Under the pieces are notes generated by a model. It was not told the origin of the DNA. It saw only the letters and a program-made list of their open reading frames with translations, and ran no database searches. Positions 45,127 through 53,473 of a stretch of 64,000 nucleotides of DNA are shown one piece after another. This DNA comes from DASXKD01 sp963707905 (lineage in GTDB: Bacteria; Actinomycetota; Actinomycetes; Streptosporangiales; Streptosporangiaceae): positions 30,795 to 94,794 of the forward strand of contig CAVPSA010000030.1 in the NCBI GenBank assembly GCA_963707905.1, given 5' to 3'. A program made the translations under genes and the position numbers. The first letter of the stretch is position 1. Every line of letters starts with the position of its first letter.

Positions 45127-45423
45127 TTAGTGCTCGTCGTAGTGGTCGCCATCGGCGGCGTGGCGGTGGCCGTCGTGGGCGTAGTCGACATGGCCGCCGT
45201 GGGGAACGGCCTCATGCCCGCAGCCTGGCCCGTGAGCATGGTCGTGATCGACGTGGACCAGGTGGGGCAGCGGGTGCTCGTCGTAATGGCCCTCGTGCGC
45301 GGTGTGGGCGTGGCCTCCATGGACATAGTCGGTGTGGCCCTCGCGCTGTACGCTGGCATGCCCGCAGCCGGGGCCGTGGTCGTGGGCGTGAGCCGTATGG
45401 ATCTCGTGCTCAGCAGGCGTCAT
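45127..45423 (-). CDS. Histidine-rich metal-binding protein with two repeats
   Basis: A 98-residue protein with 26 histidines. Residues 12-50 and 60-98 are two copies of one unit, each with HGPGCGH, a GHxDYxHxGHxH core and a terminal HYDEH. Each unit carries a single cysteine. There is no signal peptide or membrane helix, so it is a likely cytoplasmic zinc buffer or chaperone. It lies between the two metal regulators and overlaps the ArsR stop by 4 bases (ATGA). I know of no named family for the repeat. Confidence 0.8.
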   Translation of the reverse strand: MTPAEHEIHTAHAHDHGPGCGHASVQREGHTDYVHGGHAHTAHEGHYDEHPLPHLVHVDHDHAHGPGCGHEAVPHGGHVDYAHDGHRHAADGDHYDEH

Positions 45424-45719
45424 GACTCCTCCTTGCTGTGCTGGACGGCGTCCGCGACGATGTGGGCAACGTGCTGGTCGGCCAGGGAATAGGCGGCTTC
45501 CCGGCCGTGCCGTTCCACCGCGACCAGGCGGGCCCCGCGCAGCACCCGCAAGTGGGAGGAGACCAGCGGCTGGCTCATCCCGAGCCGCTCGGTCAGCTCG
45601 TGCACGAACCGGGGCTGGTCAGCCAGTTCCATCACGATCGCGAGCCGGGCGGGGGCAGCCAGCACCTTCAGCAGCTCCCCGGCCGCCTCGAACGCCTTCG
45701 TCTGCGCGGACACCGACAC
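45420..45719 (-). CDS. ArsR/SmtB family zinc-type repressor
   Basis: A 99-residue winged-helix repressor (VHELTERLGMSQPLVSSHLR with VLRGARLV). The alpha-5 zinc-sensing site D-x-H-x10-H-x2-E is complete: D81, H83, H94, E97. The frame is open to a GTG at 45761, but that stretch contains the promoter and operator. The GTG at 45719 is preferred, since it sits 7 bases after a -10-like TTATAT and would be translated from a leaderless mRNA. It heads the operon with the His-rich and Fur genes. Confidence 0.85.
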   Translation of the reverse strand: MSVSAQTKAFEAAGELLKVLAAPARLAIVMELADQPRFVHELTERLGMSQPLVSSHLRVLRGARLVAVERHGREAAYSLADQHVAHIVADAVQHSKEES

Positions 45720-45725
45720 CCCGTC

Positions 45726-45755
45726 ATATAAACATATGGCGATCTGTTTATGCAA
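45726..45755 (-). promoter_or_regulatory. Promoter and ArsR operator of the zinc regulator operon
   Basis: On the minus strand: -35-like TTGCAT (45755-45750), 18-base spacer, -10-like TTATAT (about 45731-45726). An inverted repeat ATAAACA-N10-TGTTTAT overlaps the spacer, as in SmtB/ArsR operators. Position and symmetry suggest autorepression. Confidence 0.6.
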
Positions 45756-45856
45756 AGCCACGGGCCTGGCATCCTGGCCCAGCGGCCAGCAGGCACTGCC
45801 GGCGCCATGTGGCCCTGCATACGGCCAGCACGCAGAGTTCCCAGGCTTACTTGTAA

Positions 45857-45871
45857 TGAGACTCAGTCTCA
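45857..45871. promoter_or_regulatory. 15-bp palindrome upstream of the ABC transporter
   Basis: TGAGACTCAGTCTCA is a perfect 7-1-7 inverted repeat ending 15 bases before the binding-protein ATG. Fur-family boxes, including actinobacterial Zur boxes, share the 7-1-7 layout, so this is the best Zur operator candidate, although the bases differ from published consensus forms I recall. Confidence 0.6.
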
Positions 45872-45886
45872 GACTAAGTTTTACTC

Positions 45887-46840
45887 ATGCCTATCACTGC
45901 CCAGCGTTCTTCCTCTGGCCGGTCACTGCACATGCGGGCGGGCATTGCCCTGGCCGGCGTAGCGGCCCTGATAACGCTGACCGGCTGCGGCGGCAGCCGC
46001 GCGGCGGCCGCGAGCGGCACGATCAGCGCGGTCGCGGCAGAGAACGAGTACGCCAATGTGCTGAGCCAGATCGGTGGCCGGTACGTGCACGTGACTGCCA
46101 TCCTGGACAACCCGAACACCGACCCGCATACGTTCGAGGCCAGCCCGCGATTGGCCCAGGAGGTCAGCTCTGCGCAGCTGATCGTGCAGAACGGGGTGGG
46201 CTACGACAGCTGGATGAACAAGATCGAGTCGGCATCGCCGAACCCGGAACGGAAGGTGATCAGCGCCCAGGTGGTGCTGGGCCTGCCCGCCAGCACGCCG
46301 AACCCGCACCTGTGGTACGACCCGGGGACGATGCCAGCCGTGGCCCGGGTGATGGCCGGGGACCTGTCGGCCCTCCAGCCCGCTGATAAGGCGTACTTCC
46401 AGGCGCGGCTGAGGGAGTTCAACCGGTCGCTAGCTCCGTGGCGGAAGGCCATCGCGCAGTTCAGGGCCAAGTACCCGGGCACCACGGCCGCGACGACGGA
46501 GCCGGTCGCCGATTACCTGCTGTCGGCGATGGGGATCACGAACCTGACCCCGTTCAGGTTCCAGGCTGACATCATGAACGGCGTTGATCCCGCACCGCAG
46601 GACATCGCCCTGGAAAACAGCTTCTTCGCCCAGCACAAAGTCAAGCTGTTCGCCTACAACCAGCAGGTGACCGACTCCCTCACCACCTCGATACGTGACA
46701 ATGCGCTCAGGGCCGGGGTGCCGGTGGTCGGCGTCTACGAGACCATGCCTGCCGGCTATAGCTTTCAGAGATGGATGCTGGCTGAGGTGAGCGCCATCAC
46801 CAAGGCGGCTGCCAGCAAGATCTCAACCCAAAAGCTGTGA
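45887..46840 (+). CDS. Metal ABC transporter substrate-binding lipoprotein
   Basis: A 317-residue cluster A-I binding protein. The signal peptide ends in lipobox LTGC (C34). Metal ligands expected in this fold are H in NTDPHTFEASPRLAQE and H in NPHLWYDPG; a third may be E in TTEPVADYLLSAMG; the fourth is unclear. The histidine-rich loop of ZnuA is absent. Neighbouring zinc regulators favour zinc, but manganese cannot be excluded. The ATPase gene follows with essentially no gap. Confidence 0.87.
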   Translation: MPITAQRSSSGRSLHMRAGIALAGVAALITLTGCGGSRAAAASGTISAVAAENEYANVLSQIGGRYVHVTAILDNPNTDPHTFEASPRLAQEVSSAQLIVQNGVGYDSWMNKIESASPNPERKVISAQVVLGLPASTPNPHLWYDPGTMPAVARVMAGDLSALQPADKAYFQARLREFNRSLAPWRKAIAQFRAKYPGTTAATTEPVADYLLSAMGITNLTPFRFQADIMNGVDPAPQDIALENSFFAQHKVKLFAYNQQVTDSLTTSIRDNALRAGVPVVGVYETMPAGYSFQRWMLAEVSAITKAAASKISTQKL

Positions 46841-46842
46841 TC

Positions 46843-47811
46843 ATGAACCAGGTCCGGGACCATGCTGCCGCGGTCGCGTCCGAAATCCTCCGCGTCGACC
46901 AGGTCAGCGTCGTGCTGTCGGGGCGGCAGGTCCTTGACGAGGTCAGCTTTGCCATCGGTGCCGGGGAGTTCACCGGGCTGATCGGTCCCAACGGCGCGGG
47001 CAAGACGACATTGCTGCGGGTGATCCTGGGCCTGCAGCGGCCCGCCAGCGGGCGGGTCGAGATCCTGGGCAGGCCCCGCTCGCCCCGCAGCCAGCCCATC
47101 GGCTATGTGCCGCAGAAGGTAGTCCTGGATCCGGATATGCCGATGCGGGCCCGCGACCTGGTCGCGCTTGGGCTCGATGGGGACCGGTTCGGGCTCCGGC
47201 TGCCGTCCCGTGATCGCCGCGAGGCTGTGCGGGAGATGCTGCACGCGGTCGATGCCGATCGGTTCGCCGACGCCCGGGTCGGGAACCTTTCCGGCGGCGA
47301 GCAGCAGCGGGTGCTGATCGCCCACGCGCTGATCAGCCGTCCCCGGCTGTTGCTGCTCGACGAGCCACTGGCCAACCTCGATCTGCGCAGCGGCCAGGAA
47401 GTCATCACCCTGCTCGCCCGGATCGCCCGCGAGCAGCAGATCGCCGTGCTGCTGTCCGCGCACGAGATGAACCCGCTGCTACCGGTCATGGACCGCATCG
47501 TCTACGTCGCCGGAGGCCGCGCCGCCAGTGGCCCCACCGACCAGATCGTCACCAGCGAGGTCCTGACCCGGCTGTACGGCCACCACGTCGACGTGCTGCA
47601 CGTGCACGACCGGATCCTGGTCGTCGCCGGTACTGCCGCGGACGAGGCCGCGGCCACCGCGCACCAGGCCGCCGCCAGCCGCCGGCCGGGACGGGCTGAC
47701 CAGCCATGCACCAGCTCTACACAGCCATTTTCGAGCCGGGTTTCTTCGCAAGCCCGCAGGTCCACATCGCCGTCACGATCGGCGCGGTCGTCGCCGTCGT
47801 CTCCGCGGTGA
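46843..47811 (+). CDS. Metal ABC transporter ATP-binding protein
   Basis: A 322-residue ATPase: Walker A GLIGPNGAGKTTLL, signature NLSGGEQQRVLIAHAL, Walker B LLLLDEPLANLD and switch histidine LLSAHEMN. The last 35 residues, after about 47706, overlap the permease start by 106 bases and are a serine-arginine-rich tail unlike the family. A missing or extra base near 47690 would instead end the protein at the TGA just before the permease ATG. GTG at 46837 is an alternative start. Confidence 0.88.
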   Translation: MNQVRDHAAAVASEILRVDQVSVVLSGRQVLDEVSFAIGAGEFTGLIGPNGAGKTTLLRVILGLQRPASGRVEILGRPRSPRSQPIGYVPQKVVLDPDMPMRARDLVALGLDGDRFGLRLPSRDRREAVREMLHAVDADRFADARVGNLSGGEQQRVLIAHALISRPRLLLLDEPLANLDLRSGQEVITLLARIAREQQIAVLLSAHEMNPLLPVMDRIVYVAGGRAASGPTDQIVTSEVLTRLYGHHVDVLHVHDRILVVAGTAADEAAATAHQAAASRRPGRADQPCTSSTQPFSSRVSSQARRSTSPSRSARSSPSSPR

Positions 47812-48626
47812 CCGGGGTGTTCACCGTCATGCGCGGCCAGTCCTTCGCCGGGCACGCGCTCGGTGACGTGTCCGCCGCCGGCGGCTCCGGGGCGCTGCTG
47901 CTCGGGCTCACCCCGCTTCCCGGGTTCGTGGGCCTGGGCATCGCCGGGGCCGCCGTGATGGACATGATCGGTGTCCAGCGGCTGCGCGGCCGGGACCTGG
48001 CCACCGGCATCGTGCTCGGCGCCGCCATCGGCATGTCCGCCCTGTTTCTCTACCTCGGCACCACCTCCGGGTCCACCACCGGTGCCACCCAGCAGATCCT
48101 GTTCGGCTCCATCTTCACCACCACCCCCGGCACCGTCACCACCGTCGCGGTCCTCGGCGCGATAGCGCTGGCCAGCATCGCGGCCATCGCCCGCCCGCTG
48201 CTGCTGGCCACCCTCAGCCCCGACATCGCCGCCGCCCGCGGCGCACCAGTCCGCCTGACCGGCCTGCTGTTCATGCTGGCCCTGGCCGTCTCGGTCGCCC
48301 TGTCCGCGCTGGCCATCGGCGCCATCTTGTCCACGGCCCTGCTGATCGGCCCAGCCGCCGCCGCGCTCCGGGTGACCAAGACCGTGCCCCGAGCGCTGAT
48401 CACCGCCTGTGTGACCGGTGTGGCCGCCACCTGGCTGGGCATCCTTTTGGCCTACGACTCCTATTACTGGGGACCAGGCCACCAGAGCCTGCCCGTCAGC
48501 TTCTTCATCGTCGCCATCATCTTCGCCACCTACCTGGCCACCGGGCTGCCCACCGCCCGCGCCGCCCGGCGCCGGGCGGCCACCCCGGTGACCGGCGCCG
48601 CCAAGCAGGGCAAGGTCACGGCATGA
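47706..48626 (+). CDS. Metal ABC transporter permease 1
   Basis: A 306-residue ABC-3 family permease with eight to nine hydrophobic helices. The block VMRGQSFAGHALGDVSAAGG is the conserved early motif, and GAILSTALLIGPAAAALRVT the late one. It would pair with the second permease to form a heterodimeric channel for zinc or a related divalent metal. Confidence 0.88.
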   Translation: MHQLYTAIFEPGFFASPQVHIAVTIGAVVAVVSAVTGVFTVMRGQSFAGHALGDVSAAGGSGALLLGLTPLPGFVGLGIAGAAVMDMIGVQRLRGRDLATGIVLGAAIGMSALFLYLGTTSGSTTGATQQILFGSIFTTTPGTVTTVAVLGAIALASIAAIARPLLLATLSPDIAAARGAPVRLTGLLFMLALAVSVALSALAIGAILSTALLIGPAAAALRVTKTVPRALITACVTGVAATWLGILLAYDSYYWGPGHQSLPVSFFIVAIIFATYLATGLPTARAARRRAATPVTGAAKQGKVTA

Positions 48627-48663
48627 CACGGGGACCCGCCGCAGTACCCAGCACGGGGGGCCG

Positions 48664-49497
48664 ATGTTCACGGGCTTCATGATCAACGCCTGGACCACCG
48701 CGACCGTCGTCGCCGTCGTCGCCGGCGTGGTGGGCTACTTCGTCGTGCTGCGCGGCGCGGCATTCCCCGCCCACGCCATCCCCAAAGGCGCCTTCGCCGG
48801 CGCGGCCGGCGCCAGCCTGCTCGGCATCAGCACCCTCATCGGCCTGGCCGTCTTCTCCGTCCTGGGCGCCCTCGGGATCGGCACACTGGGCCGCCGGGGA
48901 CGCAACGACGTCGCGACCGCCCTCGCGCTGGTCATGATGCTCGCCCTCGGCGCCGCGTTCCTGTCCCGGACCACCCAGTACGAACCAGAGATTTATGCCC
49001 TGCTCTTCGGCGAAATCCTCGGCGTCAGCACCAGCCAGATCCTCCCCATCGCCGGCCTCGGCGCCGTCTGCCTCGCAGCGGTAGTTGTGCTGTACCGGCC
49101 GCTCATGCTCTCCTCCGCCGTCCCCGAGATCGCCGAGGCCAGGGGCATCCGCGGGTACCGCATCGAGACCTGCTTCCTGATCGTGCTCGCCCTGGCCACC
49201 ACCATGACCGTGCCCGTCACCGGCGCCCTGCTCATCTTCAGCCTGATGATCGGGCCGCCCGCAGCCGCCCGGTCCCTCACCAGCAGGCCCGCCCTTGCTA
49301 TGGCCCTGTCAGTGGCCATCGCCCTGATCACCGTGTGGGCCGCGATCGCCGCCTCCTACCTGTACAACTGGCCCATCGGCTTCTTCGTCGGCACACTCGC
49401 CGCAATCTCCTACAGCGCCGGACGCGGCTGGGCCGCATGGCGCCGCACCCGCCCCGCCGCCGCAATCCCTCGCCAGGCGGCCATCGACCGCGCCTGA
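48664..49497 (+). CDS. Metal ABC transporter permease 2
   Basis: A 277-residue ABC-3 permease: VVLRGAAFPAHAIPKGAFAG and TGALLIFSLMIGPPAAARSL mark the family. It starts 37 bases after permease 1, behind a GGGGGGCCG stretch. Two permeases plus one ATPase and one binding protein complete the transporter. Confidence 0.88.
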   Translation: MFTGFMINAWTTATVVAVVAGVVGYFVVLRGAAFPAHAIPKGAFAGAAGASLLGISTLIGLAVFSVLGALGIGTLGRRGRNDVATALALVMMLALGAAFLSRTTQYEPEIYALLFGEILGVSTSQILPIAGLGAVCLAAVVVLYRPLMLSSAVPEIAEARGIRGYRIETCFLIVLALATTMTVPVTGALLIFSLMIGPPAAARSLTSRPALAMALSVAIALITVWAAIAASYLYNWPIGFFVGTLAAISYSAGRGWAAWRRTRPAAAIPRQAAIDRA

Positions 49498-49530
49498 CCG
49501 CCGCCTGCCCGGGCCGCCACGGCATCGGCG

Positions 49531-49854
49531 GTGGCCGATCCCGGGGTTGCCCGCCAGATCACCGGCATTCCTGCGGCCACGTTCAACGTGGTGGGCGCGG
49601 GCACGGCGACCGGCCTGAAGGCGCTCACCGGTCAGCCGGAGCTCACCGCTGATGGCAAGCCGGAACTGCTGTATATGGGCGGGGAGTACTGCCCGTTCTG
49701 CGCGGCGGAGCGGTGGGCGATCGCGGCGGCCGTCAGCCGGTTCGGCACGCTGTCAGGCCTGCACTTCATCCACTCCTCACCGACGGATGTGTACCCCAGC
49801 ACGCCGACCCTGTCGTTCTACAAGTCCCGGCCCGGCCCGGCCCGGCCCGGTTAG
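49531..49854 (+). pseudogene. DUF929-like protein, 3'-truncated
   Basis: A 107-codon frame. ELLYMGGEYCPFCAAERWAI followed by AAAVSRFGTLSGL is the N-terminal thiol motif of DUF929 proteins. The protein should continue for another 100 or more residues but ends in RPGPARPG, encoded by a tandem CCCGG run (49827-49851) directly before the stop. It is likely truncated by slippage or rearrangement at that repeat. It follows the transporter genes by 33 bases. Confidence 0.75.
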
Positions 49855-50582
49855 AGCATGAGGATGAGCATGTAGCCCATGGCAATGCCCATCGCGATCT
49901 TGTAACACGCAGCCAGCCTCGGTGCGAGGGCCAGGGTGCCCGGCTGGTGAGAAAGCCTCCGAAGCACGGCGGCAGCCGCCGCATCCTTCGTGCCCGCGGC
50001 ACCGCCTGGACCACCGGTGCCGGCCCGGGTGCCGGCCTGGTCCCGTACCGGTCGGGGCGTGACCGCAGCCGGGGCGCGCACCAGTGCGGTGAGCTGGTCG
50101 GCTGTCCAGAGCACGTAACCGATCATGAACAGGGCCAGGATCACAGCGAGCGCCCAGAGGCTTCCACCACCCGCCGCGCGGCCGCCCCCCATGCCGGACA
50201 TGGGCATCGCCTGGCCCGGCCAGGAACCCGGTAGCGCCGCGAGCATGAAGACCATGGCCGCGCTTTCGACCAGGTGCGGCACGGGGTGCGAGCACCGCCA
50301 ACCGCTGTCGCCGCCGCTGCGGCGGCGGTCCCGGGCTGCCTGGTAGGCGAACCATGCTGCTGCGGCCCCGAAGACCACCTCCCACGCCGTGCCAGGCAGC
50401 GGGCTCAGTCCCGGTAGCAGCATGCCGGCCATCGCGACGCCCATGGCGACATGCACCACGTCGGCGTCGACCTCGGTGGGCCGCTGCCACAGGCGTGCGG
50501 CGGCCAGGCGGCCCGCACAGTAGATCGCGGTCGCGATCATGACCGTTGCGAGCGCCGCCGCGAGCCAGGAAGGCCCGGCCAT
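49851..50582 (-). CDS. DUF5134 membrane protein
   Basis: A 243-residue protein with about seven hydrophobic segments and the methionine- and histidine-containing stretches VVHVAMGVAMAGMLLPGL, HPVPHLVESAAMVFMLAALP and AMPMSGMGGGRAAGG, typical of actinobacterial DUF5134 proteins. Methionine-rich loops could bind copper, which would fit the CopA/CsoR neighbourhood, but no binding is shown. The start is MAGPSWLAAALATVM. Confidence 0.78.
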   Translation of the reverse strand: MAGPSWLAAALATVMIATAIYCAGRLAAARLWQRPTEVDADVVHVAMGVAMAGMLLPGLSPLPGTAWEVVFGAAAAWFAYQAARDRRRSGGDSGWRCSHPVPHLVESAAMVFMLAALPGSWPGQAMPMSGMGGGRAAGGGSLWALAVILALFMIGYVLWTADQLTALVRAPAAVTPRPVRDQAGTRAGTGGPGGAAGTKDAAAAAVLRRLSHQPGTLALAPRLAACYKIAMGIAMGYMLILML

Positions 50583-51081
50583 GTCAGCGCTCTCCCGATC
50601 GCGCGGGCCGGCACCGTTGAACTCCCTGCCGGGAGGCACGGGCGCCTGCCGCCCCCGGTGGGATGCCCCCGCGCAGCCCTGGCAACTCGGCTGGAACCTC
50701 GCAGCTCTGCATAACGGCAAAAGGCTAATAGGGTCCAGCCAGATGCGCAATGGGCCGCTCAAATGTGATTCCATGGGCTGGCGAGCCAGCTATCCAAAGC
50801 AAGCAACACCGTTCCAGGAAACCATATGGGGGTATCCAGGAAACCCCGCCAGGGTACTTTAGGAACCCCCATAGGGTATTAGCCGGGGCGCCGGTCACAG
50901 CGCGGTTTTCCTGTTATGTTGCCTGGCCGTCCAGGGGTGTGTAGATTCTCCGTGCGGCGCAATCCGCCATGTAGCCTTCGCCCTGGTTAACACAACAGCA
51001 GGACCGCAAGCCGTCCCCTAACTGAGGTGACACCCCGTGCCTATATTCCTGACTCGCGGTATTGCCCGAATGTGACATGGC
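50583..51081. promoter_or_regulatory. Copper-regulator intergenic region with three CsoR-like boxes
   Basis: Three imperfect copies of ACCCC(C)-N3/4-GGGTAY occur at 50822-50837 (reverse), 50842-50857 and 50864-50879, starting 20 and 22 bases apart. A 6-2-6 inverted repeat GCTGGC-GA-GCCAGC lies at 50777-50790. GC-flanked ATACCCC-type palindromes are the known target type of CsoR, encoded at 56626. Confidence 0.65.
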
Positions 51082-53473
51082 ATGTCGTCAGCAGCAGTAA
51101 GTAGCGGGCAGCCGCCCGGGCCCGGCGAATCGTCCGGGCTGGTGCGCGTTGAGCTCCTGGTGCAGGGAATGACATGCGCCGCGTGCGCGGCCAAGGTGCA
51201 GAGCAGGCTCAACGCCATCGAGAATGTCTCCGCCACGGTGAACATCGCGACCGAGAAAGCCACCGTGACCGCGCCGTCGTCGGTTCCGGTGCAGCTGCTT
51301 GTCGCGGAAATCGAGCGGGCCGGTTACGGCGCCGAGGTGGCCGGCGCAGATGCCGGGCCGGCCAAGGCAGACGGCGGCACGGCCGACGCGGCACGCGTTG
51401 CCTACCTGCGGCGGCGGCTCATCGTCGCGCTGGTGTTTTTCGTCCCGCTCAGCGACCTGTCGGTGCTGCTGTCCCTGTTTCCCGCCTACCGGTTCCCCGG
51501 CTGGCAATGGGTGCTGGTGGTGCTGGCGGTTCCGGTCGCGGGGTGGGCGGCCTGGCCGTTCCACCGCGCGGCGCTGAAGAACGCCAGGCACGGCTCGTCC
51601 TCGATGGACACGCTGGTGTCCCTGGGCATCGCCGCCGCCTGCGGGTGGTCGGTGTATGCGATGTTCGTCCTGGACCGCGGCACCGTGCATCCCCCCAGTG
51701 CGTGGTATGAGCTGCTGCACGCCTCCGGTGGCGGCATCTACCTGGAGGTAGCGGCGTCGGTGACGACGTTCCTGCTGGCCGGCCGGTGGTATGAGGCGCG
51801 GGCCCGGCGCAGCGCCGGGGATGCGATGCGCGAGCTGGCCGGTGCGGGTGCCAAGGACGCCTGCGTGCTCGCCGGCGACGGCACCGAAAGGCGCGTCCCG
51901 GTGGCGGCGCTGCGGCCCGGTGACCGGTTCGTGGTCCGGCCCGGGGAAACGATCGCGGCGGACGGTGACGGTGCTGTTCGGCCAGTCGGCGGTGGACCGC
52001 AGCATGATGACCGGGGAATCGGTGCCGGTCGACGTGGCCGAAGGCGACAGTGTCACCGCCGGGACGGTGGCGGTGAGCGGCCGGCTGATCGTCGGCGCGG
52101 CCAAGGTCGGCAGCGACACCCAGCTCGCCCACCTGGTTGCCCTGGTGGAGGACGCCCAGGCGCAGAAGGCGGCGATCCAGCGGCTGGCCGACCGGATCTC
52201 GGGAGTGTTCGTCCCGGCCATCCTCGTGCTGGCCGCGGCGACCCTGGCGGGCTGGCTGGTGGCGGGCAGCACCGGGCAGCAGGCGTTCAGCGCCGCCCTG
52301 GCGGTGCTGATCATCGCGTGCCCGTGCGCGCTCGGCCTGGCGACCCCGGCGGCGCTGGCGGTGGCCAGCGGGCGGGGGGCGCAGCTGGGGATCTTCATCA
52401 AGGGGTACCAGGCCCTGGAGTCGTCCCGCTCGGTGGACACCGTGGTGCTGGACAAGACCGGCACGGTCACCACCGGCGTGATGGCGGTGACCGGCGTGGC
52501 GCAGGCCGCGGGCACCAGCCGCGCCGGCCTGCTCCGGCATGCCGGGGCGGTGGAGCAGGCCTCCGAACATGCGGTGGCCGCCGCGATCAGCGCCGCCGCC
52601 TGCGCCGAACTCGGGTCACTGCCGCACGCCGATGGCTTCACGGCCTTGCCGGGCCTGGGTGCCCGCGGCGCCGTGGATGGCCACGACGTGATCGTTGGGC
52701 GAGAAAAATTGCTGCGGGACCGCGGGCTGGATATCCCGGCCGGGCTGGCCGCGCAGTGCGAGGCGTGGGAGCGGGCGGGCCGCACGGTGGTGCTGGCGGG
52801 GTGGGACGGGCAGGCCCGCGGCGCCGTCGCGGTAGCCGACACGGTCAAGCCCTCCGCCGCCGGGGCGGTCGCGGCGCTGCGCCGCCTGGGCCTGCGGACC
52901 ATCCTGCTGACCGGCGACAACCAGGCCACCGCCGACGCGGTGGCCGCCGAAGCCGGCATCGGCGAGGTGATCGCCGGGGCAATGCCCGCCGGCAAGGTGG
53001 CGGTGATCACTGACCTGCAGGCGCAGGGCCGGTCGGTGGCCATGGTCGGGGACGGGGTCAACGACGGCCCCGCGCTGGCCGCGGCCGACCTGGGGCTGGC
53101 CATCGGCTCGGGTACCGACGTGGCCATCTGCGCCGCCGACATGATCCTGCTCCGCGACGATCTTGGCACCGTCCCCGAAGCGATCAAGCTCGCCCGCGCG
53201 ACGCTGGCCACCATCCGGCGCAACCTTGCCTGGGCATTCGGGTACAACATCGCCGCGATCCCGCTGGCCGCCGCCGGTTTCCTCAACCCGCTGATCGCGG
53301 GGGCGGCGATGGCCGCATCGTCGGTCTTCGTGGTGGCCAACAGCGTGCGGCTGCGCCGGTTCGGCATGCCCGCCGCTGGCCTGGCGGCACGGCTGCGGGA
53401 CGCCTTGGTGCACGAGGAGCAGCCCGGGGACGGGACCGGAACAAAGGAGCATACGGCGTCATGCCTGGAATGA
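51082..53473 (+). pseudogene. copA: Copper-exporting P-type ATPase (CopA), one frameshift
   Basis: About 797 residues when joined. An N-terminal heavy-metal domain has GMTCAACAAKV (C32, C35). After the frame change come MMTGES (actuator), ACPCALGLATPAALAVASGR (transport CPC), VVLDKTGTVTTG (phosphorylation D) and VAMVGDGVNDGPALAAADLG. The frame changes near 51964-51972: ETIAADG in the first frame should lead to TVLFGQSAVDRSMMTGES in the other, repaired by removing one base. It would export Cu(I). It heads the copper cluster, with the next gene overlapping its end. Biological inactivation is uncertain. Confidence 0.85.
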
